NCBI RefSeq assembly: GCF_024623785.1
Contig: NZ_JANKBZ010000002.1
Span: forward strand, 124,001-188,000
Source: Archangium lipolyticum
Lineage (GTDB): Bacteria > Myxococcota > Myxococcia > Myxococcales > Myxococcaceae
Length of the DNA stretch: 64,000 nt
Direction: 5' to 3'
The position numbers and the translations under genes were made by a program. Below the pieces are notes generated by a model. That model searched no databases and was not told the origin of the DNA. It was given only the letters and a program-made list of their open reading frames with translations. Below are positions 54,439-61,767 of the stretch, piece after piece; position 1 is the stretch's first letter, and each line of letters opens with the position of its first letter.

Positions 54439-54696
54439 CTACTTGGGGTTGGAGGCGCCGCCGCAGCCCGCGGCACCGCAGCCGGCCGCGCCGCAGCCCG
54501 CGTTGCCACCCTTCTCCGGGGTGCTGGTGGCCTTGGTGTCACCGGAGGGCTGGGCCTCCTGGGACTTCGAGGCGCCACAGGAGCCCTGCGCGCCCTTCTC
54601 GGCGGTAGGGGCGGCGGAGGAAGTGGTGGCGCAGCCGGTGACGAGCGAGCCGAGGGACAGGGTGCCAACGAGAGCGGCCAGGGTCTTGACGTTCAT
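54439..54696 (-). CDS. Small Cys-Gly-rich lipoprotein
   Basis: An 85-residue protein. The signal peptide ends in lipobox VTGC (Cys22). The mature chain is a Ser/Ala/Thr/Lys-rich linker with one Cys (GSCGAS), then a C-terminal repeat NAGCGAAGCGAAGCGGASNPK in which three Cys are evenly spaced by four residues. Such GCG(A)x repeats are seen in metal-binding or modified Cys-rich peptides (for example the HvfA/bufferin type), but the usual DUF692 modification partner is not next to it. GGAGG precedes ATG 54696. It is tail-to-tail with the SNF2 gene. Confidence 0.75.
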   Translation of the reverse strand: MNVKTLAALVGTLSLGSLVTGCATTSSAAPTAEKGAQGSCGASKSQEAQPSGDTKATSTPEKGGNAGCGAAGCGAAGCGGASNPK

Positions 54697-54768
54697 GGAG
54701 GTTCCTCCGGGTGAAGTGTGGGTGTTGGAGTGTGGAACGGGTTTTAATACGCCGTGCGGCGAGAAGGG

Positions 54769-55524
54769 TTACACGCCGGCGTTTTTTCCCGTGAGGACGC
54801 GGAAGCCGGTGGGCTTCAACCTCAGGTGCGCGAGGGCCATGTGTGCCCGCGGGTGGAGGAAGGTGGCCAGCTCCACCTCGCGCTGTTGCGAGTAGCCGCT
54901 CTTCACCGCCTCGGGGGTGTAGCCCGGGTGGCACATGAGCTCGATGACGCCCTGCTCGGGCAGGGTGGCGAGGTGCTGCTCCAGGCGCTCCAGCGTCCAG
55001 TACGCCTCTGTACCCGTGGCTCCGAGGAAGTGGTCGTTGGTGGCCACGCCGTGGGCCCGCAGCGCACGGCGCATGTTCGCGTGGATGGAACGCACTGGCA
55101 GGCGGGCCACATGGGCGGCGCGCACCAGGCCCTCGAAGACGCCGGGGTGCTGGTGCAGGTGCTTGTGCACGTCCACGTGCGTGGCGGGCTCGCCGAGCAA
55201 CAGGTCCAACCGCTCCAGCTGGGCGAGTGTCTCCGCCTCCACCACATCCGGTGACAGGTGCTGGACGCGCGCCTCCGAGAAGGCGCCGAGCTGGAGGTAT
55301 TCACTGGGGAATGCGGCCCACACGGGCAGGCCCCGGGCGAGGTTGAGGTGCAGGCCGATGGACAGGCCCCGGGCCTCGTCGGCGGCCGTCTCCGCGTAGG
55401 GCGTGTTCACCATGAAGGTGGCCGAGGAGACGATGCCCTCGTGCATGGAGCGGAGGATGCCGCGGGTGATGGCCGGGTCGTATCCCAGGTCATCGGCGTT
55501 GATGATGAGGGCGCGCTCGGGCAC
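54769..55524 (-). CDS. ChbG/HpnK (YdjC) family carbohydrate deacetylase
   Basis: A 251-residue metal-dependent deacetylase of the YdjC fold. Metal ligands are in the N-terminal ALIINADDLGYDPAI (Asp pair), in VDVHKHLHQHP (HxHxxxH-like, about residue 117) and probably in LMCHPGY. The family removes acetyl groups from chitobiose, hopanoid precursors or other N-acetyl sugars; which one applies here is not known. GTG 55524 has AGGAG seven bases upstream. It is downstream of the Ser/Thr kinase on the opposite side of an 81-base gap, same strand. Confidence 0.88.
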   Translation of the reverse strand: MPERALIINADDLGYDPAITRGILRSMHEGIVSSATFMVNTPYAETAADEARGLSIGLHLNLARGLPVWAAFPSEYLQLGAFSEARVQHLSPDVVEAETLAQLERLDLLLGEPATHVDVHKHLHQHPGVFEGLVRAAHVARLPVRSIHANMRRALRAHGVATNDHFLGATGTEAYWTLERLEQHLATLPEQGVIELMCHPGYTPEAVKSGYSQQREVELATFLHPRAHMALAHLRLKPTGFRVLTGKNAGV

Positions 55525-55605
55525 GGCGAGGCTCCTGGGCTCGGGAATGCGACGTCATGCGTACTCCATTCCACCCGCCGGAAGTAGCCTCGGGGCCGAG
55601 GAGGA

Positions 55606-57636
55606 TCAGCGGGCCGGTTCGCACCCGGTCACGAGCGTCTTCGCCTGCTCCGGGAAGCGGGCCTCCAGTGAACGCTTGACCTCCTCCACATCGTTCACCC
55701 GGCCCGTATGGGCGAGCACCTGACAGAGGGCGACGAGGGCGCGCGGGTCCTTGGGCGCGAGCCGGTCCGCCTCGCGGTAGGAGCGCTCGGCGCCGGAGAT
55801 GTTGGCCTGACGGAAGAGGACGGCCCCCAGGTAGGAGTGGGCGAGCGCCAGCTCCGGCTCCATGCGCAGCGCGCGCCGCAGCAGGGTGGCGGCCTCGTCC
55901 AGCTTGTCCTGGCGGTAGCGAACGAAGCCCAGCTCCGCGAGCGCCCGAGCGTCCTCGGTGCGGCGCGTCCAGGCCACCAGTACCTCCGCCGCCTGGTCGA
56001 GCTGCCCGCTGTGCGACAGCAGCAGGCCGTAGCGGGGTGCCACCCGGGCGTCCCGCGGGTGCTTCTCGTACGCCTCGGCGAGGGCCGTGATGGCTCCGGA
56101 CACGTCTCCCTGGCGCTCACGCAGCTCGGCGAGGGCCAGGAGCGGGCGGACGTCCTTGGGGGCGAGCGCGGTGGCCTGTTCGACGGCCCGCTCGGCGCGG
56201 CGGCCCATGCGCAGCTCGGTGCTGGCACGCGCGGCGAGCAGGTGGGCCTCCACGTCCTGGGGGAAGCGCGCCACGAAGGACTCGGCGACGTCGAGCGCCT
56301 CGGAGGGCGCGCCCGCGGCGAGCAGCAGTGCGCCGGCCCGGGCGAGCTGGGCCGGGGTGGCGCGCTCGTCCCCACCGAATCCCTTGAGGGTGGAGACGCG
56401 GGCCTCGGGAGCCGGGGTGGCCTCGGCCTTGGCGAGCCTCTCCGCGGGGGCCGGGCCCTGACGCAGGACCAGGGTGGCCCCGAGCCCGAGGACGAGCAAC
56501 CCTCCGAGCAACGACACCACGGGGACGAGCCTCCGCTTGCGCGCGGGAGGCGGTGTGGGGGCCGCCTGCACGGAGGTCGCCTCTTGAGGCGCGGGCTCGC
56601 TCACCGGGAGGCTCACGGGGGCTACGGCCTTGAGGCGGGTGGATGAGGGCTGGGACGGATCGGCGAGCCGGGCGCGGCGGAGGGCCTGCCGCTTCGGGTC
56701 ACTGTCGAGCGGGAAGAGCGACTCCAGATAGCTGGCGACCTGCTCGGGGGGGGCCAGCTCGGCGGAGCCGCCCACGCGCTCGATGGCCTCGATGAAGAGC
56801 TGGAGGCTCTCGAAGCGCTCATCGGGTTCGCGCGCGAGCGCCTTGAGGCAGATGTGCTCCAGGGCGGGAGGAACGGACGGGTCGAGCTCGGTGGGGGGAC
56901 GGGGGTGCTCCGTGGCGATGCGGTGGAGGACGACCTCGGTGCTGGGGCCGGAGAAGGGCCGGCGGCCACAGAGCTGCTCGTAGAGCATCACCCCGGCGGC
57001 GAAGATGTCGGCGCGGTGGTCCACGGCCTGGCCGATGATCATCTCCGGGGACATGTAGAAGAACTTGCCCTTGAGGGTGCCGGGCTCGGTGCCGGAGCCG
57101 ATGGACTCGGCGCGGGCGATGCCGAAGTCGATGACCTTCACCGTGCCGCTGACGCCCACATGGATGTTGTCGGGGGTGAAGTCGCGGTGGACGATGCGCA
57201 GCGGGCGGCCCTCCTCGTCCATGGCGCGATGGGCGGCGTCGAGCCCGCGGCACGCGTCCACGAGGATGCGCAGGGTGATGCCCAGGGGGACGTGCTGGCC
57301 GCGGTCGGCGGCCCCCTGACGCACCTCGGCGAAGGAGCGGCCCTCGAGCAGCTCCATGGCGATGAAGGGCTCGGGGCCCTCGACTCCGAGCTCCAGGATG
57401 GAGATGACGTTGGGGTGTTGGATCTGGGCGGTGATGCGCGCCTCGTTGAGGAACATCTGCACCACGCGCCGGTCGGTGAGCATGTGGGGCAGCAGCCGCT
57501 TCACGGCCACCGCGGGACCACGCGAACCGTCTTCTTCGATGCGACGTCCGAGATACACCTCGGCCATGCCGCCCGTCGCGATGCGCGAGCTCAGGCGGTA
57601 GCGGCCGAACCAGGAGGGATTGCTGTCGGGAACCAC
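55606..57636 (-). CDS. Ser/Thr protein kinase with transmembrane helix and TPR sensor
   Basis: A 676-residue Hanks-type kinase. The Gly loop is IATGGMAEVYLG, the Lys is in VAVKRLLPH, the catalytic loop is IVHRDFTPDNIHV (a Phe-Thr variant of the usual LKPxN, common in myxobacterial kinases), DFG is in VIDFGIARAES and a following FYMSPEMIIG block. One transmembrane helix at about 368-385 (VVSLLGGLLVLGLGATLV) separates it from a C-terminal tail of four to five TPR-like repeats (ALLLAAGAPSEALDVAESFVARFPQD, LGFVRYRQDKLDEAATLLRRALRMEPE in segments). GTG 57636 is the preferred start; TTG 57681 overlaps the preceding gene. It may be co-transcribed with the toxin/immunity pair. Confidence 0.9.
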   Translation of the reverse strand: MVPDSNPSWFGRYRLSSRIATGGMAEVYLGRRIEEDGSRGPAVAVKRLLPHMLTDRRVVQMFLNEARITAQIQHPNVISILELGVEGPEPFIAMELLEGRSFAEVRQGAADRGQHVPLGITLRILVDACRGLDAAHRAMDEEGRPLRIVHRDFTPDNIHVGVSGTVKVIDFGIARAESIGSGTEPGTLKGKFFYMSPEMIIGQAVDHRADIFAAGVMLYEQLCGRRPFSGPSTEVVLHRIATEHPRPPTELDPSVPPALEHICLKALAREPDERFESLQLFIEAIERVGGSAELAPPEQVASYLESLFPLDSDPKRQALRRARLADPSQPSSTRLKAVAPVSLPVSEPAPQEATSVQAAPTPPPARKRRLVPVVSLLGGLLVLGLGATLVLRQGPAPAERLAKAEATPAPEARVSTLKGFGGDERATPAQLARAGALLLAAGAPSEALDVAESFVARFPQDVEAHLLAARASTELRMGRRAERAVEQATALAPKDVRPLLALAELRERQGDVSGAITALAEAYEKHPRDARVAPRYGLLLSHSGQLDQAAEVLVAWTRRTEDARALAELGFVRYRQDKLDEAATLLRRALRMEPELALAHSYLGAVLFRQANISGAERSYREADRLAPKDPRALVALCQVLAHTGRVNDVEEVKRSLEARFPEQAKTLVTGCEPAR

Positions 57637-57658
57637 GATGTCCGCAGTGTACGAGGAG

Positions 57659-58102
57659 CTAGGCGTCGTGCAAACCGGCAAGGAAATCGCTGAAGTTGTC
57701 AGCGACGGGGTAGATGTCCATCTCCACCGTTACCAGGACGATCCTGGGTTCGCCCGGTGACGCCCTGTAATCGAAGCACAGGTGCTCGCTGCCGGGTGTC
57801 ATCGCGAATGGGTAGATACGGGAAGGGATGTGTGGTTGCAAAATGCCGTACGAGTCCCGGACTGCGTATGCTCTCTTGTCTGGGTCCGTGATGATGGTCA
57901 GGAGAACGCTCATCACGTCCTTGATCTTGCCAGAGGCGAAGATGCACGGGGTGGGAGTCATCCCTTGATGCGTCGAAACGAGCTTCTTGTACTCCGTGGG
58001 AAGCTCCACGCCCCATTCCTGCTCCAGGAGGGCGATCTCCCGCGGAGTCGTTGGGCGAGGTGCATCCCAGACATAGGGCTTCCATCGGAGCTCTTGTTTC
58101 AT
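57659..58102 (-). CDS. SUKH (SMI1/KNR4) family immunity protein
   Basis: A 147-residue protein of the SMI1/KNR4 or SUKH superfamily, the largest class of immunity proteins to polymorphic toxins. The hallmark order is an N-terminal TTPREIALLEQEWGVELPTEYKKLVSTHQG (in segments, the W-G-x-x-L-P-x-x-Y block), a middle strand region FASGKIKDV, FAMTPGSEHLCFDYRA (the G-x-x-x-x-F-D block) and a terminal FSDFLAGL. Its ATG overlaps the toxin stop by four bases, as expected for a cognate immunity gene. Base composition is visibly more AT-rich than its neighbours, a sign of transfer. Confidence 0.85.
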   Translation of the reverse strand: MKQELRWKPYVWDAPRPTTPREIALLEQEWGVELPTEYKKLVSTHQGMTPTPCIFASGKIKDVMSVLLTIITDPDKRAYAVRDSYGILQPHIPSRIYPFAMTPGSEHLCFDYRASPGEPRIVLVTVEMDIYPVADNFSDFLAGLHDA

Positions 58103-59604
58103 TGGCCTCCTCCCCAGATGGCCATTCCTCCTGTGTGCGGGGCCGCGAGCTTATGCTCTCCAAGGATGATGAGCTGCATTCGACCCACATCCTGGTGATG
58201 ATGCCAGGAGTACCCTCTTGGTGGAATCATGGACGACGGTAATTCCTCAACCAGTTCGCGATTGAGCCCGAGTTCCCTGGCCAGTCCGGGCGCTTGCTTG
58301 ATTGCCTGGAAGAGCTTCTGGTTTGCAGCCTTGTAGTGCGCGAATCGGTTCCCACTCCCGATATGGCTGTCATCTAGAGTCGTCTCGAACTTTGCTTCGA
58401 ACCTGGGGAATCCATCTTTGTCGAAGTGGATGGTGTTCTCGCCATTCGTGACGGTCTGTCCGGCCCGGTTACGGCCCAGGTTCGAGATGGGGATGGGTGG
58501 GTTTCTCGTTCCCTTATAGGGAAGGATCTTCCCGTCCGCTGTGAGCGTGGGCTTCCGCCAAGATTCGATGAACTTCAGTCGGTACTTGCCTGGAGTGCTG
58601 TCCTGGGCCGATTCGCCAGGGGTGGAGCTGTTTTCGCCTCCGTTCGTCCCCTGGGATGCCATGGCCAGGGCACCCGGGGCCAGCGACAGGGTGAGGCTGG
58701 CCTGTCCCACCGCCACCTGCCGCACCTGGCCGATCGCCGCCAGCCGCACGCCCAGCTGCAACTCGGCCGTGACGCCCGCCTGTGCGGCGCCCGGCAGTCC
58801 TGGTGGCCCCATCATCTGGTTCGCCGTCGAGCCCAGGGCCAGCGTCGCCAGCATCACCAGCAGGCGGCCCGTCTGTGCTCCCATCACCCGGCCGAAGCGC
58901 TCTCCGGCCTCACGTACCTCGGCGAAGGTACGCGCCTGTTCCGTCTCCCGCTCCAGCCGTGCCCAGCCCTCCAGCAGGCTCCACACCGTGTCCAGTCCCA
59001 GGTAGGCCACCATGAGGCAGGAGAAGGAGATGGCCGCGGCCTGGGTGATGGGATTGGGAAACACCAACATCGCCAGGTAGCCGGCCATCGCGGACATCAC
59101 CATCGACTGCAGGGCGACCGGGTCCACCATACCCATCCACACCCCGACCGCGCCCTCCCATACCGAGCCCAGGGAGAGGGTCAGCGCCAGGGTGCGCCGC
59201 GCCTCGAGCCCCAGGTAGAGGTCCTTGTCCAGCAGCGACAGGCAGTCGCCTGGAGTGCTTCGGCGCTCGCACCAGCGGTAATAACCGTGCGTCATCGCCG
59301 CACGCTCGTCCTCCTGCCCAGGCTGTCCCCAGGAGAGGATTGCCAGCCGTTGCCGGGGAGAGGTGGGCAGGTCCAGCCGGACCACCAGCCGGGCCATGGC
59401 GGCGTCGAACTGCGCCTGGGTGAGCTCCACCGGGGCCCTGCGCGCGGGGATGAAGGTGCGCGAGCGGCCTTCTTCCGTTTCCAGGTGTAACTGGATGTGG
59501 CTGAGAGGGTCTCGTGCGGGGATGGAGCGCGTAGCGACCCGCCCTCCGTCCGTCGCGCACGCGGCCAGCAGCAGGCCCGCCGTCACCAGGAGCAGGCGCA
59601 TCAA
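58099..59604 (-). CDS. SitA-like lipoprotein polymorphic toxin with C-terminal WHH-type nuclease domain
   Basis: A 501-residue protein with a lipobox (LAAC, Cys16). Residues 30-330 form a mostly helical trunk with hydrophobic segments (VWEGAVGVWMGMVDPVAL, LAMLVFPNPITQAAAISFSCLMVAYLGL in pieces, LLVMLATLALGS). After a Ser/Gly-rich linker (about 315-345) the C-terminal 150 residues hold a toxin domain ending in YSWHHHQDVGRMQLIILGEHKLAAPHTGG, a pattern of HNH/Endo VII-fold nucleases. In Myxococcus, lipoprotein SitA toxins are exchanged between cells by the TraA/TraB system; trunk and lipobox here fit that type. The overlapping SUKH gene is the presumed immunity. The toxin end is AT-rich relative to the trunk. 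Confidence 0.8.
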   Translation of the reverse strand: MMRLLLVTAGLLLAACATDGGRVATRSIPARDPLSHIQLHLETEEGRSRTFIPARRAPVELTQAQFDAAMARLVVRLDLPTSPRQRLAILSWGQPGQEDERAAMTHGYYRWCERRSTPGDCLSLLDKDLYLGLEARRTLALTLSLGSVWEGAVGVWMGMVDPVALQSMVMSAMAGYLAMLVFPNPITQAAAISFSCLMVAYLGLDTVWSLLEGWARLERETEQARTFAEVREAGERFGRVMGAQTGRLLVMLATLALGSTANQMMGPPGLPGAAQAGVTAELQLGVRLAAIGQVRQVAVGQASLTLSLAPGALAMASQGTNGGENSSTPGESAQDSTPGKYRLKFIESWRKPTLTADGKILPYKGTRNPPIPISNLGRNRAGQTVTNGENTIHFDKDGFPRFEAKFETTLDDSHIGSGNRFAHYKAANQKLFQAIKQAPGLARELGLNRELVEELPSSMIPPRGYSWHHHQDVGRMQLIILGEHKLAAPHTGGMAIWGGGQ

Positions 59605-59833
59605 GGAGTGGGCCTCGGAGGTGAGGCGCTGTCGCGAATCACGATGGGGCGAGTCTACGGGGCGCGCCGCCCGGCACCACCTCCACCCACCCGGGGTGAA
59701 TCCCGTGGTTCTCCGGGTGGGACCGGCGCGTCACACGCCCGTGTCGCGCCGCGTCGTGGATCGGACTCGGTGGAAGGATTTCTCATCCGCTGAGATGCTG
59801 TGGCGCGCCATGAGGCGAGGGGAGTGCTAACGT

Positions 59834-59856
59834 GCCCCCGGTCGGCGCCCGGGGGC
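59834..59856. promoter_or_regulatory. Hairpin GCCCCCGG-N7-CCGGGGGC upstream of the amidohydrolase gene
   Basis: A perfect eight-pair GC stem with a seven-base loop, 51 bases before GTG 59908. It lies in the 303-base space between the divergent toxin and amidohydrolase genes. Nothing else in that gap was recognised. It could be a leader hairpin or an operator. Confidence 0.4.
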
Positions 59857-59907
59857 GGGGCGCGCTGACGTCGATTGGTGACGCGAACTCGGACAACCGG
59901 AGGGACG

Positions 59908-61188
59908 GTGGGCACGCTCCTGAAAGGTGGAATCGTCGTCGAGCTCGAACCCGCATGTGTCGAGCGGGTCGACCTGCGTATCGAGGGCGAGCGCATCGTG
60001 GCCCGGGGCCCCGATCTGCCGGCGGCGCCGGACGACGAGGTCATCGCGCTTTCGGGCAAGCTGGTCTTCCCAGGCCTGGTGAGCGCGCACCAGCGGCTCC
60101 ACGCGAGCCTGGGGCGCGGCATGCCCCGGCCGAAGCTGGACGGCTACCAGGACCTGCTGGAGCAGGTGCGCTGGCGCTACGAGGATGCGCTCGATCTGGA
60201 CGCGGTGCAGGTGGCCGCGACCGCGGGCGGCCTCGAGGCGCTCCAGTGCGGCACCACCACGCTCTTCGACCTGCACTCCTCACCCCAGGCGATCCAAGGC
60301 TCGCTGCTGCGGCTGGGGCGGGGGCTGCACGAGGTGGGTGTGCGCGGGGTGCTCGCCTACGCGGTGACGGACCGCAAGGGCGCGGTGGGGCGCGAGGAGG
60401 GACTGGAGGAGACGGTGTCCTTCACGCGCAAGGCGCGCGGGCGGCTGCGGGGGCAGGTGGGCGCGGCACCGCTCTTCACCGTCAGCAATGAGGCCATGGA
60501 GGGGCTGGGCGAGGCGGTGCGGAGCACCAACACCGGACTGCACGTGCCACTGGCGGAGGACCCACTGGACGAGAAGCTGTCGGTGGAGCGCTATGGCTCC
60601 TCGCCAGTGACGCGGCTGGTGGAGGGCGGGATGCTCTCTCCGCAAGCGCTGCTGGCGTACGTGGGGCACCTGTCCTGGCCGGAGCTTGCACAACTGCTGC
60701 CCTCGGGCGCGTGGCTGGCGCACACGCCGCGCTCCAACATGGAGAGCGAGGTGGGGTACGCACCGGCGCTCAAGTTCGGCCACCGGGCCACGCTGGGCGC
60801 GGACGGGGTGAGCGCGGACATGTTCGCCGAGGCCCAGGCGGCCTGGCTGCGCTCGCGCGACGCGGGGCAGCCCATCGACGTGCTGCGCTACCTGGCCAAC
60901 GGGCAGCGCCTGGCCTCGCAGGTGTTCGGCTCGCAGATGGGACTGATGCGCGAGGGCTCGGTGGCGGACCTGCTCCTCATGGACTACCAGCCCGCCACGC
61001 CGCTGACGGCGGAGAACCTGGCCTGGCACGTGGTGTTCGGCCTGGGCTCGCGCCATGTGGAGTCGGTGATGGTGGACGGCGTGTGGCGCGTCTGGGCGCG
61101 CCGGCCCCTGTCGGTGAACCCCTCGGTGGTGGCGGAGCAGGCGCGCGAGGCCGCCGCGGCCGTCTGGGCGCGCATGGGCCAGAAGTGA
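59908..61188 (+). CDS. Amidohydrolase-superfamily protein with altered metal-binding motif (SsnA-like)
   Basis: A 426-residue protein of the cytosine-deaminase/SsnA-like branch. Family blocks are LSGKLVFPGLVSAH near residue 55, GTTTLFDLHSS, GLHVPLAEDPLDEK, AHTPRSNMESEVGYAPAL and LGADGVSADM with the late Asp. The HxH metal motif, expected as AHTH, reads AHQRLHASLGRGM: the second His of HxH is Arg, with another His two residues later. Zinc binding may therefore be lost or rearranged. GTG 59908 follows GGAGGG by three bases; the frame is open to GTG 59878. It is followed after 12 bases by the peroxiredoxin. Confidence 0.82.
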   Translation: MGTLLKGGIVVELEPACVERVDLRIEGERIVARGPDLPAAPDDEVIALSGKLVFPGLVSAHQRLHASLGRGMPRPKLDGYQDLLEQVRWRYEDALDLDAVQVAATAGGLEALQCGTTTLFDLHSSPQAIQGSLLRLGRGLHEVGVRGVLAYAVTDRKGAVGREEGLEETVSFTRKARGRLRGQVGAAPLFTVSNEAMEGLGEAVRSTNTGLHVPLAEDPLDEKLSVERYGSSPVTRLVEGGMLSPQALLAYVGHLSWPELAQLLPSGAWLAHTPRSNMESEVGYAPALKFGHRATLGADGVSADMFAEAQAAWLRSRDAGQPIDVLRYLANGQRLASQVFGSQMGLMREGSVADLLLMDYQPATPLTAENLAWHVVFGLGSRHVESVMVDGVWRVWARRPLSVNPSVVAEQAREAAAAVWARMGQK

Positions 61189-61200
61189 TAAGCCGCGTGC

Positions 61201-61764
61201 ATGCTCATCCCCATGCTCGTGGCGGGCCTCCTCGCGGGAGCCACGCCCCAGGTCGGAGAAGTCGCTCCTGAGTTCACGGTGGAGGACACCACCGGCAAGA
61301 CGTACACGCTGTCCCAGATGGTGAAGAACGGGCCGGTCATCCTGGCCTTCTTCCCCAAGGCCTTCACCAGCGGGTGCACGCGGGAACTCACGGCGTACCG
61401 CGAGCGGTACGCGGAGATCGAGAAGCTCAGCGGGCAGGTGCTCGCCGTCAGCATGGACGACAAGGAGACGCTGACGAAGTTCAAGGAGTCGCTGAAGGCG
61501 CCGTTCGCGTTCATCCCGGATCCGGAAGGAAAGCTGGCGAGCCTCTACGACGTGAAGACGTCCGACGAGGCGCGGGCGCCGGGGATGAAGTTCGCCAACC
61601 GCTTCACGTTCGTGATTGGCGAGGACGGCAAGGTCCTGAAGGTGGAGTCCGGCAAGGACGCCATCGACCCGGCCGGGGCGATTGCCTCCTGCCCGATGCG
61701 CAAGCAGAAGGCCGACACGGCCAGGGACGCGGGCGCGAAACAGGCCCAGCCCCAGAAGAAGTAG
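61201..61764 (+). CDS. Exported peroxiredoxin (Bcp/AhpC-TSA family)
   Basis: A 187-residue thioredoxin-fold peroxidase. A short hydrophobic N-terminus ([16 protein letters not shown]) looks like a signal peptide. The domain begins [15 protein letters not shown] and has the active-site block [14 protein letters not shown], where the peroxidatic Cys is preceded by the usual T-x-x-C pattern; a catalytic Arg occurs near [12 protein letters not shown] second Cys in ASCPMR near residue 165 may be the resolving Cys. The C-terminus is Lys/Gln-rich. It would reduce peroxides in the envelope. It starts 12 bases after the amidohydrolase. Confidence 0.88.
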   Translation: MLIPMLVAGLLAGATPQVGEVAPEFTVEDTTGKTYTLSQMVKNGPVILAFFPKAFTSGCTRELTAYRERYAEIEKLSGQVLAVSMDDKETLTKFKESLKAPFAFIPDPEGKLASLYDVKTSDEARAPGMKFANRFTFVIGEDGKVLKVESGKDAIDPAGAIASCPMRKQKADTARDAGAKQAQPQKK

Positions 61765-61767
61765 CCT

